NCBI GenBank assembly: GCA_013299115.1 | Contig: JAAFKA010000003.1 | Location: forward strand, 185,394 to 249,393 | DNA: 64,000 nt | Source of the DNA: Cytophagales bacterium | Lineage (GTDB): Bacteria > Bacteroidota > Bacteroidia > Cytophagales > Thermoflexibacteraceae | Reading direction: 5' to 3' | Shown here: piece by piece, positions 40,612 through 50,291 of the stretch | Numbering within the stretch: position 1 is the stretch's first letter | How the letters are laid out: each line of letters begins with the position of its first letter | Notes under the pieces: model-generated | Seen by the model: only the letters and a program-made list of their open reading frames with translations | What the model was told of the DNA's origin: nothing | The model's database searches: none | Program-made: the position numbers and the translations under genes

Positions 40612-43062
40612 TTACCCTTTTTTCAACCTTTTGGCTTCGTCTTCTGCTCCTGTACTTCTGCTTCGTGCAGCTTTCATTTGCGTATTGCCAAAATTATAGG
40701 TAAAATTAACTTTGATAAGTCTGCTTTCCCAACTTCCTCTTGCGTCCATATACAGCCCACCAAAACGGTTGATACCCACCCAAGGACTTGTAAAAAGTAT
40801 GTCGGTTGCCGAAACTCTGATAGTTCCTTTTTCTTTCATTACAGTTTTTTGCACGCCCAAATCTAAGCTACCCATTGCATTGGTTTGGAAAACGCCACCC
40901 CAAACCGAAGGAGAATTATACCAACCTGAAACTTCCAGAGTCCAGCCTTTGGGCAAGGTAAAGGTATTTTGACCATAAAAATTTAGGGCATAAATATTTT
41001 GCGATACTACTTTTTTAACAGTGCTTCCTGTTTCGGTAAAATCTGCATCATAACGACTGTTATACATATTGACGTTGGCATAAAACATCCACCAATTTTT
41101 TATAGGCATCGGCACACTCAAATTCAAGTTGATAGTCCTCTCTGATGCCAAATTGCGAGGCTCTAAATACGTAGCTTTGCTGTTGTTGTTGTCGATGTCG
41201 GTCAGTTGAGCAAAAAAATCAGTAGTGTGGCTATAACTCAATGCAGTGGTCATGGCGTAGGCGTAAGTATGCGAAATGGCAACACTATTGGTGTATTGTG
41301 GTCGCAAAAACGGATTTCCACGCTGAAAAGTCAGCTCATCTAATTTATTTTCAAACGGATTGAGGTCTTGGTAGTTTGGTCTATCTATCCTTCGACTGTA
41401 TGTCAATCCAAAGGCATTTTTAGGATTGAGGTTATAGGTGATGCCTGCACTTGGGAAAAAGTCCAAATAATTTCGGCTCACTTTGTTCAGAGGATTGTTT
41501 TGGGTGCTGGTTAGATTTCCTTCCGAATTAGTTTGTTCGGCACGCAAGCCTGCTTGCAAATCCCACTTGCCTGCTTTGCGTTTGTAGCTAAAATAGGCAG
41601 CATTTACGTTTTCGGTGTAGGCAAACAAATTACTTTTTTCTGCAATCAGCTTGCGAATAGCACTATTATCTTTATCTATGCTATAAAAAGCAAAGTCATT
41701 GTCTGTTTTTACCAAACTAAATTTTGCACCTGTCGACAATTTGCCACCCCAAAGTTTTTGCTCATAATCCAATTTTGCGTTATACAAACCAATCGTTGTT
41801 TTGGTATCCATTGCAAAGTTGTTAATAGATTTTGTTGTAACTCCATCTGCAAAGGTGTATCTATTGGGCTGGTCAGAAATAGAACTGTTGTCATAACGCA
41901 TCACATTGGCATCAAAATTTAGTTCTCTGCCACTTGTATCTGCAAAACGGTAGTTGATATTGCCCGAAATATTGCCTAATTTGGGTTTTGTAATAGTTCT
42001 TGAGAACAGTACTTCGCGGGCTTGGTTGGTAGCTTGGTCTGAAATATTATTGCGACCATCTCCTGCAAAAGTATTGTCCGAACCTACATAATTGAAAATT
42101 ACGCCCAATGTATTTTTAGAATTTATGGTATAATCTGCACCTATTCGGGCATTATGCGACAACTCATCGCTGATGGTTTCGGCTGCTTGGTTAAATATCT
42201 GCCCACTTTGGATGCGATAAATTCGCATTTCTTGATAGTTTTTTGCGGTGCTGTTGGTATAGTTTGCAAACAAATTCAATTTTTTTGTTCGGTGGTTGAG
42301 TGCCAATGAACCATTGAATTTTGCAAAATGTGAGCCTTGTGCCAAACCCAAATTGACACTTCCATTAGTGCCGAGATTGGTATTTTTCTTTAACCTGATG
42401 TTAATAATCCCTGCATTTCCTGCTGCATCATACTTGGCAGAGGGCTGCGTAATAATTTCAATAGCCTCAATATCAGCAGCTTGCATTGTTTTCAGATACT
42501 CAGCCAACTGTGCAGTAGTAAAAATAGTTTGGCGACCATCGATGTAAACAGTAACTGTATTTTTGCCTTGTACCGAAATCCTGTTGTTGTTATCTATGCT
42601 TACGCCCGGTGCCTTCCGCAAGACTTCGAGGGCATTTTGCCCTGCTGCATTGATATTGCTGCTGACGTTGAACACTGTTTTGTCGGACTGCACCTCTACC
42701 AACGGCTTGCGAGTAGTAACAACCACTTCGTCGAGTTTAGTCGTAGCTTTTGGTAGTTGCAAAGTTCCTAAATCCACGTCTTGATTGGCAATATTGACAG
42801 GCACAAATAGTTTTTCGTAGCCTATGGAGAAAATGCTTATCAAGTAATTGCCATTTTCTATGCTATTAAAAGCAAAAGTGCCATTGTCATTAGAATAACC
42901 AGCTTTGACTAAGGTAGAGTCTTTTGCCAAATGCAACGCCACCGTAGCAAAAGGCACAGGGGCTGCCCCATCTTGTACGATACCTTTAATATTTTGGCTG
43001 TTTTGTGCAAAAAGAAATTGCCCTGTTCCTATAAAAAGAGCAATAAGAAAAAGTTTTTTCAT
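40612..43062 (-). CDS. outer-membrane receptor, TonB-dependent type
   Basis: 816 residues. Signal peptide (KKLFLIALFIGTGQFLFAQ), CarboxypepD-regulatory-like beta domain (IKGIVQDGAAPVPFATVALH, residues about 24-105), plug domain (KTVFNVSSNI...ALEVLRKAPGVSI...VYIDGRQTIF), and a long barrel rich in alternating aromatic strands ending VNFTYNFGNTQ. It belongs to the family with the plug motif IQVxGK/VTVYIDGR and an OMP_b-brl_3-type barrel. The C-terminus has an unusual basic extension (KAARSRSTGAEDEAKRLKKG). The substrate is unknown. No SusD-like partner is present, so it is not a classic glycan pair. Confidence 0.92.
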   Translation of the reverse strand: MKKLFLIALFIGTGQFLFAQNSQNIKGIVQDGAAPVPFATVALHLAKDSTLVKAGYSNDNGTFAFNSIENGNYLISIFSIGYEKLFVPVNIANQDVDLGTLQLPKATTKLDEVVVTTRKPLVEVQSDKTVFNVSSNINAAGQNALEVLRKAPGVSIDNNNRISVQGKNTVTVYIDGRQTIFTTAQLAEYLKTMQAADIEAIEIITQPSAKYDAAGNAGIINIRLKKNTNLGTNGSVNLGLAQGSHFAKFNGSLALNHRTKKLNLFANYTNSTAKNYQEMRIYRIQSGQIFNQAAETISDELSHNARIGADYTINSKNTLGVIFNYVGSDNTFAGDGRNNISDQATNQAREVLFSRTITKPKLGNISGNINYRFADTSGRELNFDANVMRYDNSSISDQPNRYTFADGVTTKSINNFAMDTKTTIGLYNAKLDYEQKLWGGKLSTGAKFSLVKTDNDFAFYSIDKDNSAIRKLIAEKSNLFAYTENVNAAYFSYKRKAGKWDLQAGLRAEQTNSEGNLTSTQNNPLNKVSRNYLDFFPSAGITYNLNPKNAFGLTYSRRIDRPNYQDLNPFENKLDELTFQRGNPFLRPQYTNSVAISHTYAYAMTTALSYSHTTDFFAQLTDIDNNNSKATYLEPRNLASERTINLNLSVPMPIKNWWMFYANVNMYNSRYDADFTETGSTVKKVVSQNIYALNFYGQNTFTLPKGWTLEVSGWYNSPSVWGGVFQTNAMGSLDLGVQKTVMKEKGTIRVSATDILFTSPWVGINRFGGLYMDARGSWESRLIKVNFTYNFGNTQMKAARSRSTGAEDEAKRLKKG

Positions 43063-43416
43063 GTTGTAGTTTTATTAAAAATAGTAATGCTTAGAACAAA
43101 GGTAAAAATATAATTTTAAAAATAAATTTTATTTAAAAATTAATTTAAAAAATAAAGGTAAATGTAACATACGCTTTAGCGTGTGATTTTTCCTGTATAT
43201 TTTTATCAAAACTTCACACGCTAAAGCGTATGTTGCATTTCGCACACGCTAAAGCGTATGTTGCATTTGCAATGCAAATGTGCAGTTGTGTTTGGAACAA
43301 ATACTATTCCTTTTTTATAAAAAATTGATTATCAAGACTTTGCAAAAAAATTACAAAAAAATATGTTCGCAAATGAACAATGAGGGGTTTAAAAAGGAAC
43401 AACAAGCTAAGGCAAT
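43063..43416. other. intergenic region with three ACGCTAAAGCGT repeats
   Basis: The receptor's upstream AT-rich leader, then the repeats at 43164-43266, then a plain AT-rich stretch before the convergent end of the sensor gene. An open frame of 71 codons at 43280 has no family character. Confidence 0.6.
43164..43266. repeat. three copies of the ACGCTAAAGCGT repeat
   Basis: One inverted copy (43164-43185) and two direct copies (43215-43238 and 43243-43266) of CACACGCTAAAGCGTATGTT. The direct pair differ from the 2735 copies by GCAT for ACAT. Confidence 0.88.
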
Positions 43417-45297
43417 TTATTGCTGCTCTTTCACAAAATGCAGTGAAAACGAATGTTCTTTATTACCCGCAATTTTGGTAATGGTGGTTTGGTAAGGCGT
43501 AATTCGTCCTCTGCCACTACTGATGTTTTGATAGACTATTTTCTCTGCCAATTCGTTTGCTTCTATGTATTCCAATTCTTCTTGGATAGTGGGCAACAAC
43601 CTAAAAATGCTGCGGTTCAAAAGTAAATTTGGCTCTATATCAAAAATTCCTGCTGCTAACGGGTTGATAAACAGCACAGTACCTTTTGCGTCTATGTTGA
43701 TAATAGCCAAATTGATATAGTTCAGAGTTTGTCGCATCATACTTGCCTCTACTTGGAGTTCGGTATAATTTTTTTGCAATTCTTCGCGTGTAGCCTCCAA
43801 CTGTTCGGTTTTTTCTCTTACCAATTCCTCTTGTTCTTGCAGTCTTTGGGCGTTGTCTTGGGCTTGGGTCAGCAAAAGTTTTGTCCGTTGATTAGTCAAA
43901 ATATTGGTAATAGTCGAGGCAAAAATTCCTGCTAAGGTTTCCAAAAACTCTACGTGATGTGGTTGCAGTTGCTCAAAAGATGCAATTTCCATAATGCCTA
44001 ACATTTCATTTTGCGACTTGATAGGCACTAAAACTACACACTTAGGGGCAGCTTTGCCCAAACCCGATGAAATTTCTAAGTAGTCTTTTGGCACTTCGGT
44101 TATCATTTGCGTAATGCCATCTTGGTAGGCAGTGCCTAAAATTCCCTCGCCAATTTCTATTTGTTTTGCCACAAATTTCCTTCGATTGTAAGCATAACAA
44201 GCCCGCAATTCCAATATTTTTTTTTCGTTGATAATAAAAATAGCCCCTTGGCTGCTGTTCATGTAAGAAGTCAAATTTGCCAATAGTTCGTCTGCCAAAT
44301 TGTTAATGTCATCAGGATATTTACGCATAATATCTGCCATTTGCGAAATACCTACATTGACCCAGTTGCGGTTTTTTTCTTGGGTCGAAATATCTTTCAA
44401 ACTTTTTCGCATTTCGGCAAGGGCAAATCCCAATTCGCCTGCATTGTTGAATACAATAATATCGGTATCAAAATTTCCTCTGCCCACTTCATTGGCAAAA
44501 GCCTTTACTTTGCCCAAATTTTCGGTAAGAAAAGCTATGTCATCTAAAATATCTTGCAATTCGTCTTGGGTAACTTTCACTTTATTGGGCAAATTGCCAT
44601 GTTTTAGCACCTCCGTATAACTATCGAGGAGGTCGAGGTTTCGCATGACGGTTTGTATAATTCTGTTGCTCACAAAATAACTTGTGATAAGCACCACCAC
44701 CAAAAAAGTTACAATCACAAAGGTAAAAGTTGTTCTTTCATTGCCTTGCAACTGCCTGAGTGTATGCTCTTTTTTGATTTGGGTAGTTGTGAGCATATCT
44801 ATTTCTTTGTTCATTTTATTCATCAGTGGCGTGATTTTACTTTTGGTAAAAACCTCAATCTCGTCGGGGTGAATAAGTGCTAAGGCGTTGTAATGTTCCC
44901 TGAGTTTGGTAAACAGTTCCTCGATTTCAAAAATAGAATTGCGGGTATAAATATCTTCCGATTGTTGCCCTACGTGCTGCAAAGTATCGAAAGCAGGCGT
45001 AATTTCATCTCTAAGGGTGTTCATCACCTCATTGCGGTAGTGAGGTTGCCTGTTGTTGGCATAGGACAAGGCATCGTTGTACGACTTGTTGATGGCATTG
45101 CTAAACTTGATACTAAAATACTTGATAGCCCCGATGTTGTTGTTTAGGTAGGCTTCTCTTTTCAATAAGTGCTGATACACAGCCACCAAAAGAAAAAGCA
45201 ACAACAGAAACAAGGAAACCGTCATAATGAAACTGATGCGGAGTTTGCCCTGTATGCTGGCAGGCGACATGGTAAAACTATTGATTTTGCTATTCAT
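43417..45297 (-). CDS. membrane sensor with HAMP, GAF and PAS domains, no kinase domain
   Basis: 626 residues from the ATG at 45297 (MNSKINSFTM). Membrane segment near 25-48 (FIMTVSLFLLLLFLLVAVYQH), a helical periplasmic region of about 135 residues, a second membrane segment (TFTFVIVTFLVVVLITSYFV), a HAMP-like linker, a GAF domain (about 325-480), a coiled coil (RLQEQEELVREKTEQLEATREEL) and a PAS domain with NIDAKGTVLFINPLAAGIFDIEP. It ends soon after PAS: no HisKA, ATPase or cyclase domain. The text after PAS (YQTTITKIAGNKEHSFSLHFV) suggests a complete PAS end rather than a break. It may signal through a partner kinase. Confidence 0.82.
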   Translation of the reverse strand: MNSKINSFTMSPASIQGKLRISFIMTVSLFLLLLFLLVAVYQHLLKREAYLNNNIGAIKYFSIKFSNAINKSYNDALSYANNRQPHYRNEVMNTLRDEITPAFDTLQHVGQQSEDIYTRNSIFEIEELFTKLREHYNALALIHPDEIEVFTKSKITPLMNKMNKEIDMLTTTQIKKEHTLRQLQGNERTTFTFVIVTFLVVVLITSYFVSNRIIQTVMRNLDLLDSYTEVLKHGNLPNKVKVTQDELQDILDDIAFLTENLGKVKAFANEVGRGNFDTDIIVFNNAGELGFALAEMRKSLKDISTQEKNRNWVNVGISQMADIMRKYPDDINNLADELLANLTSYMNSSQGAIFIINEKKILELRACYAYNRRKFVAKQIEIGEGILGTAYQDGITQMITEVPKDYLEISSGLGKAAPKCVVLVPIKSQNEMLGIMEIASFEQLQPHHVEFLETLAGIFASTITNILTNQRTKLLLTQAQDNAQRLQEQEELVREKTEQLEATREELQKNYTELQVEASMMRQTLNYINLAIINIDAKGTVLFINPLAAGIFDIEPNLLLNRSIFRLLPTIQEELEYIEANELAEKIVYQNISSGRGRITPYQTTITKIAGNKEHSFSLHFVKEQQ

Positions 45298-45480
45298 ACC
45301 TAAATAAACAAAGGCTTTTCCAAAACTCAAAAGAGTTTATAAATAATTTTGAAAAGGAAGTTTAATAATTTTCTATTTGGCAAAAATAAGATAAAATTTA
45401 TTCATACACTCTATTTGATTTTATTATTACTTTTACTTACTTGTCGTTTTAAAATTGTCTAAATAGACTTCTAAACTACT

Positions 45481-48090
45481 ATGGCATTGCAAACGAAATA
45501 TAAATTCAAAGACCTTAAAATATATGCCTCTACGGAGTGGTTGGCAGATGGCAAAAAGAAGTACCGCACTGTTTTTGAGAACACAGAAACTACTTATTTG
45601 TATGCTGAACTTTCTTTTTATAACAAACTCTTTGACGAAGAAGATTGGGACACCAAAATTAAACTCAAAGCATTTAGGGTAAAAGAAAAAAGCAACCGCG
45701 AAGAACTTTGCTCGATAGACCTCGACTATCACGTATCAAAAGACGACAACATTGTGCAGATACGCGAAGGCTGGGGCAACAAAGAGGCAGGGGCTTTTTG
45801 GGTGCGTGGCGACTATGTGTGGGAGGCTTACATAGGGGCAGATTTGGTGGGTACAAAATCTATCTACGTAGAAGCAGGTGGGGCTGTAAAACCAGACGAC
45901 AATCCTTATTTTGACATAGAAAGCATCAAACTCTACGAAGGACCCAACAAAGGTGTGCCACATTCCGAAAGAAAATATTGCACGCATTTCAACGCCAAAG
46001 ATACCCGTTATGTGTGGGCAGAACTGAATGTAAACAATTTGCAAGGCAATTCTTGGTATTGTGAGTTGTTTTTCAGTTTTTACAATGACGCAGGACAACT
46101 AAAAGGCAGAACTACCGAAGTCAAAAAAATTAGTCCCGAAGACGACTCTGTAACCATTACCACAGGTTGGGGGTCGGACAGCAAAGGCACTTGGTATGAG
46201 GACAAATATACCTTGCAAGTTGTGTTTATGGACCAACTCATTGCCGTTGTAACTTTTGAGGCGGGGACAGAATACATAGAGGGGGTCAATCCAATTTTGA
46301 CAGGTACGGCTGTTTTGCCCCAGACTTCCCAAAAAGTAGATGACAGCAGCGAAACTTTGGAAACAGTTATGGAAAGACTAAACACCATGATTGGTTTGGA
46401 AACTGTAAAGGCAAGGGTAAAAGATTATGTGCATTACCTCAAATTTTTGCAACTCCGCAAAGAGCAAGGTTTTGACGAAACGCAAAAAATTAGCTTGCAC
46501 TCCGTATTTAAAGGCAACCCTGGCACAGGCAAGACCAGCGTAGCCAAAATGGTGGGCAAAATTTACCACAAAATGGGCTTATTGAGCAACGGCAAGGTAC
46601 ACGAAGTAGGCAGAGCCGAATTGGTGGGGCAATACATAGGGCAGACAGCACCCAAAGTGAAGGAGGCAATAGACAAAGCAAGGGGTGGCGTATTGTTTAT
46701 AGACGAAGCCTATTCTCTCATCAGGAGCAAAGAGGACAGCAAAGATTATGGGCAGGAAGTGGTGGAAACTTTGATAAAAGAAATGTCTGATGGCATTGGC
46801 GATATTGCAATTATTGTGGCAGGTTATCCCAAAGAAATGGACGTTTTTTTGAACTCCAACCCTGGTTTTAAATCGAGATTTAACTTATATTTCGATTTTC
46901 CCGATTATTTGCCACAAGAGTTATCGCAAATCACCGAGTTGTGTGCAAAACAACGCAACGTGGAGTTTACGCCTGATGCTTTTGCGTTTTTGGGCAAAAA
47001 AATAACCGAAGCCTATCGGGGCAGAGATACAAGTTTTGGCAATGCAAGGTTGGTCAATTCCTTAGTAGATGAGGCAAAGATGAACATGGGCTTGCGGGTG
47101 ATGAAAAATGCAGATTTGACAACCAAATTATCAGACGAAACTCTGCGGACAATTACCTTAGAAGACGTAGAAAAAGTGTTTAGAAGTAGAGAAAAACGTC
47201 TGCCCGATTTGCCCGTAGATGATGCCATGTTGCAAGAAGCAATGACCGAATTAAACAGTTTGATAGGCTTGCGAGAAGTGAAAAATCAGGTGCATGACCT
47301 TATCAAATTGGTGCAGTTTTATAAAGATACAGGCAAAGATGTATTGGGTGGTTTTTCGCTGCATACCATTTTCAAAGGCAACCCAGGTACAGGCAAAACT
47401 TCGGTGGCTCGTATTATTGCACGTATTTACAAGGCGTTGGGTATTTTGGAGAGGGGACACATTGTAGAGGTGGACAGGCAAGGCTTGGTGGCGGGCTACA
47501 TAGGGCAAACCGCCATTAAAACCAAAGAAAAAATAGACGAAGCCATTGGTGGTGTGCTATTCATAGACGAGGCTTATGCTTTGGCTACAGAAACAGGCAA
47601 TGACTTTGGCAAAGAGGCTTTGGAGGTGATACTCAAAGAGATGGAAGACCGCAGAGGGGAGTTTATTGTCATTGCAGCAGGCTACCCCGACAATATGGAC
47701 AGGTTTGTGGAGATGAATCCAGGTATCAAATCGAGGTTTGATAGAACATTGATTTTTGTGGACTATTCACCAGATGACCTCTACCAAATAGCCTCATCTA
47801 TGCTCATGGCAGAAAGATTAGTACCCGATGCCGATGCCGAAGACCATTTGCGAAAATATCTGAACTACCTCTATGACCGCAGAGATAAATACTTCGGCAA
47901 TGCAAGGTCTGTTCGCAAAATTATTTCGCAAGCCATTAAGTCGCAGCACCTCCGTATGTCTATGACCGACAAGAAATTGCGGACTGCCGAACTTTTGGCA
48001 ACTATCAGCATAGACGACCTCAAAGATTTTAATTATGACGAGGAGGCGGGCAACAGCAAACGGATTGGTTTTACGACCAGAAGTGCGTAG
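45481..48090 (+). CDS. tandem CbbX/CfxQ-like AAA+ ATPase with two N-terminal beta domains
   Basis: 869 residues. Two similar beta-rich modules come first (about 5-130 and 140-265), each with an AELSFYN or AELNVNN strand, a KVSKDD/KKISPEDDSVTI turn and an (I/T)xxGWG block. Two AAA+ modules follow, each starting with a LNxxIGLxxVK helix. Walker A is GNPGTGKTS near residues 345 and 634, and Walker B is VLFIDEAY near 405 and 693, with GYP sensor regions. The AAA part matches CbbX/CfxQ/EccA-like ATPases, which remodel protein complexes. The beta modules are probably substrate or partner binding; I do not know this combination as a characterised protein. No signal peptide. A terminator follows. Confidence 0.88.
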   Translation: MALQTKYKFKDLKIYASTEWLADGKKKYRTVFENTETTYLYAELSFYNKLFDEEDWDTKIKLKAFRVKEKSNREELCSIDLDYHVSKDDNIVQIREGWGNKEAGAFWVRGDYVWEAYIGADLVGTKSIYVEAGGAVKPDDNPYFDIESIKLYEGPNKGVPHSERKYCTHFNAKDTRYVWAELNVNNLQGNSWYCELFFSFYNDAGQLKGRTTEVKKISPEDDSVTITTGWGSDSKGTWYEDKYTLQVVFMDQLIAVVTFEAGTEYIEGVNPILTGTAVLPQTSQKVDDSSETLETVMERLNTMIGLETVKARVKDYVHYLKFLQLRKEQGFDETQKISLHSVFKGNPGTGKTSVAKMVGKIYHKMGLLSNGKVHEVGRAELVGQYIGQTAPKVKEAIDKARGGVLFIDEAYSLIRSKEDSKDYGQEVVETLIKEMSDGIGDIAIIVAGYPKEMDVFLNSNPGFKSRFNLYFDFPDYLPQELSQITELCAKQRNVEFTPDAFAFLGKKITEAYRGRDTSFGNARLVNSLVDEAKMNMGLRVMKNADLTTKLSDETLRTITLEDVEKVFRSREKRLPDLPVDDAMLQEAMTELNSLIGLREVKNQVHDLIKLVQFYKDTGKDVLGGFSLHTIFKGNPGTGKTSVARIIARIYKALGILERGHIVEVDRQGLVAGYIGQTAIKTKEKIDEAIGGVLFIDEAYALATETGNDFGKEALEVILKEMEDRRGEFIVIAAGYPDNMDRFVEMNPGIKSRFDRTLIFVDYSPDDLYQIASSMLMAERLVPDADAEDHLRKYLNYLYDRRDKYFGNARSVRKIISQAIKSQHLRMSMTDKKLRTAELLATISIDDLKDFNYDEEAGNSKRIGFTTRSA

Positions 48091-48114
48091 AAGTTGGAGG
48101 TTTACTGAAAATAT

Positions 48115-48151
48115 AAAACGTCATACAACTTGTGGTTGTATGACGTTTTTT
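48115..48151 (+). terminator. rho-independent terminator of the AAA+ gene
   Basis: AAAACGTCATACAAC and GTTGTATGACGTTTT form a 15-bp stem with a TTGTG loop, followed by T's. It starts 25 bases after the stop. Confidence 0.9.
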
Positions 48152-48182
48152 GTCTTTCTTCCTTTTGGCACTATGTATTTAT

Positions 48183-49082
48183 CTATCTTTTTTTGTCTTT
48201 TTTCAGTTCATCTACAAAATCTACCATTTGGTTGATATGTGTGAGAATGGTTGTGTTAGGTTGAGTTTCTATATCTTGCCCTACTACTTGGTAGCCTGAA
48301 AGCAAAACCTGTGAATTAGGGAAACTTTTACCCAATGTAGTTACATAATTTTGCACTTGGTCTGGTGGTGGAGCCGAGGTAATAATGACAAACATATATT
48401 CAGGTTTATGGAGCTCATAGACCGAAAAAACATCTTTTAATGGCAAACTTTGACCCAAATAAATAACTTTATTACCCCTTGATTTTGCTAAATAATAAGT
48501 AAACAACAAGCTAATTTCATGTAATTCGCCTTCGGGTAAGAAGAGCATAAATTTTTTCGGGTTAATTCTATTTGGCTCAAAATAGCCATCAATGGCTACA
48601 ATAATTTTTTGACGAATTAAATTGGTTATAAAGTGTTCTTGTGCGGGGTTAATGCTGTTGGCACTCCACAACGTGCCAATTCTGTTGAGAAATGGATAAA
48701 TAACATTGACCATTGTTTTTTCAAAACCATACTGCAAAATATTAGCAGACATGATTTGTTCAAACTGGTCTTCTGCCATGTCTATCATCGAAACCGTCAA
48801 AGCATTAATTTGGTCTTCGTAGTTCGAATTTTTTTTGATAGTTTCCAGCACTCTTTCATTTACCTCAGCAGAAGTCATTTGAGCAATTTTAGAAATTTTA
48901 TAGCCATTATTGTTGAGCAACGCAATGTTAAGCATAAACTTCAATTCGTCTGCTCCGTAGAGTCTTATATTAGAGTCCGTCCGATTGGGCTTTATCAGCT
49001 CATAGCGTTGCTCCCACATCCGTATTGTATGTGCCTTGATACCCGTCAGGTTCTCTAAGTCTTTGATAGAATAGTAACTCAC
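48183..49082 (-). CDS. MerR-family regulator with a B12-binding domain (CarH/LitR-like)
   Basis: 299 residues if translation starts at the GTG at 49082, giving (V/M)SYYSIKDLENLTGIKAHTIRMWEQRY, the standard MerR start; the ATG 36 codons further up would add unrelated residues. After the winged helix comes a four-helix bundle with Trp139 nine residues before Glu149-His150 (the Wx9EH motif that caps adenosylcobalamin in CarH) and a Rossmann B12 domain with GELH (Glu186, His188) as the likely cobalt-ligand region. CarH homologues are light-responsive repressors of carotenoid or photoprotection genes. The usual ExHxxG has Ser in place of Gly, so light sensing is unproven. Confidence 0.85.
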   Translation of the reverse strand: MSYYSIKDLENLTGIKAHTIRMWEQRYELIKPNRTDSNIRLYGADELKFMLNIALLNNNGYKISKIAQMTSAEVNERVLETIKKNSNYEDQINALTVSMIDMAEDQFEQIMSANILQYGFEKTMVNVIYPFLNRIGTLWSANSINPAQEHFITNLIRQKIIVAIDGYFEPNRINPKKFMLFLPEGELHEISLLFTYYLAKSRGNKVIYLGQSLPLKDVFSVYELHKPEYMFVIITSAPPPDQVQNYVTTLGKSFPNSQVLLSGYQVVGQDIETQPNTTILTHINQMVDFVDELKKDKKR

Positions 49083-49260
49083 AGTTTTAAATATTAGCTG
49101 TAAAAAACAATAGGAATTATTGTAGTTTGTTAATTTTGTAGCTATAACTTTGTGTAGTATAAAAGGTTTTGAAAAAAATAAAAAAATCACTTTATAACTT
49201 GGTGTAGGTGTGATTAAAACACAACAAAAAAATGGAAAAATTGTTACTTAAAGAATAGAA

Positions 49261-49351
49261 GGTAGTGCCACAGATGTAATGCTCAGAACTAACATTTCTT
49301 TGAGAAATGTTAGTTCTAACGTACTTGTAGCATTACTTGTGTGGCACTACC
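49261..49351. repeat. nested hairpin with GGTAGTGCCACA ends
   Basis: Outer arms GGTAGTGCCACA/TGTGGCACTACC and inner arms AGAACTAACATTTCT/AGAAATGTTAGTTCT, with GTAATGCT/AGCATTAC between them. A shorter relative lies at 51999-52055. Confidence 0.9.
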
Positions 49352-49378
49352 AAATGGACTTAAGTCATAAGACAAAAT

Positions 49379-49461
49379 AAAAGTAAGTTTCTATTTTTGT
49401 AACCCCTTGAAAGTCAATTATCGGACACTTTTAAAGTGTCCGATAAATTTGCCCACTTACT
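49379..49461 (-). mobile_element. 83-bp MITE-like element, inverted copy
   Basis: Reverse complement of 30929-31011 with the same length and four differences by my count. Its ends are AAAAGTAAG and CTTACT. Unlike the other copy, I see no flanking direct repeat. Confidence 0.85.
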
Positions 49462-49562
49462 TAGTATTGGATAGTGAGCTTAAAAATTTTGAAAAGTAAG
49501 TTTTTGTTAGCTATTTGTTGTTACAAATAAAAAGATTCCTTATTTAAACCGTTGCTACAATC

Positions 49563-50291
49563 ATGACCAAATTAAGTGTAAATATCAACAAATTTGCCAC
49601 GCTACGTAACTCACGTGGGGGCAATAATCCTAACCTCATTCGTGTAGCTATGGACTGCGAAAGATTTGGGGCAGAAGGCATTACCGTACACCCACGCCCA
49701 GACGAAAGACACATCCGTTATCAAGATGTGTTTGACTTGGCTGAGATTGTGAAAACGGAGTTTAACATAGAAGGTAATCCCAAAAAAGGTCGTTATTTGG
49801 AAATTGTTTTGCAAGTACAACCCACACAAGCCACCTTAGTTCCCGATGCAGACAATGCCCTCACTTCTAATACAGGCTGGGACACCATTGCACACGAAAG
49901 CTACCTAAAAGAAGTAATTGCAAGCCTTAAAGCAAAAGGAATTCGCACCTCTATTTTTGTCGACCCCATAGAAAAAATGATAGAAGGAGCAGCCAAAGTA
50001 GGGGCAGACCGAATAGAGCTTTATACAGAAAGTTATGCTCATCACTACAACACACCTGTCCACACAACAACCTTTGAGGCTTATCGCAGGTGTGCTACCC
50101 TTGCCCATAAACTAAATTTGGGTATTAATGCTGGACATGATTTGAGTTTAGAAAACTTAGCTTTTTTGCACCAAAACTTACCCTACTTAGCTGAAGTTTC
50201 CATAGGGCATGCCTTAGTGTGCGATGCCTTGTATTTAGGCTTGGAAAATACGATTAGATTGTATAAAAAACAGTTGCTTGCTACTTATTGA
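49563..50291 (+). CDS. pdxJ: pyridoxine 5'-phosphate synthase
   Basis: 242 residues, typical length. Condenses 1-deoxyxylulose 5-phosphate with 3-amino-2-oxopropyl phosphate to make the B6 vitamer. Family text is SVNINKFATLRNSRGG at the start (VNxxxxATLRxARG), GITVHPRPDERHI, SIFVDP, RIELYTESYA, GINAGHDLS and EVSIGHAL. The 3' end overlaps the convergent inositol-phosphatase gene by 11 bases. No other B6 genes are near. Confidence 0.96.
   Translation: MTKLSVNINKFATLRNSRGGNNPNLIRVAMDCERFGAEGITVHPRPDERHIRYQDVFDLAEIVKTEFNIEGNPKKGRYLEIVLQVQPTQATLVPDADNALTSNTGWDTIAHESYLKEVIASLKAKGIRTSIFVDPIEKMIEGAAKVGADRIELYTESYAHHYNTPVHTTTFEAYRRCATLAHKLNLGINAGHDLSLENLAFLHQNLPYLAEVSIGHALVCDALYLGLENTIRLYKKQLLATY

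Larger units (their letters stand above)
49083..49562. other. intergenic region with two repeats
   Basis: Contains the regulator's leader, the GGTAGTGCCACA hairpin (49261-49351) and the inverted copy of the 83-bp element (49379-49461), then the pdxJ leader. No coding frame. Confidence 0.65.

Noticed and set aside
21711-43343. TTGATTATCA motif seen at several intergenic sites (such as 21712, 33126, 40428 and 43324)
   Set aside because: Short, AT-rich and without constant position to genes; likely chance in such DNA, although it could be tested genome-wide.
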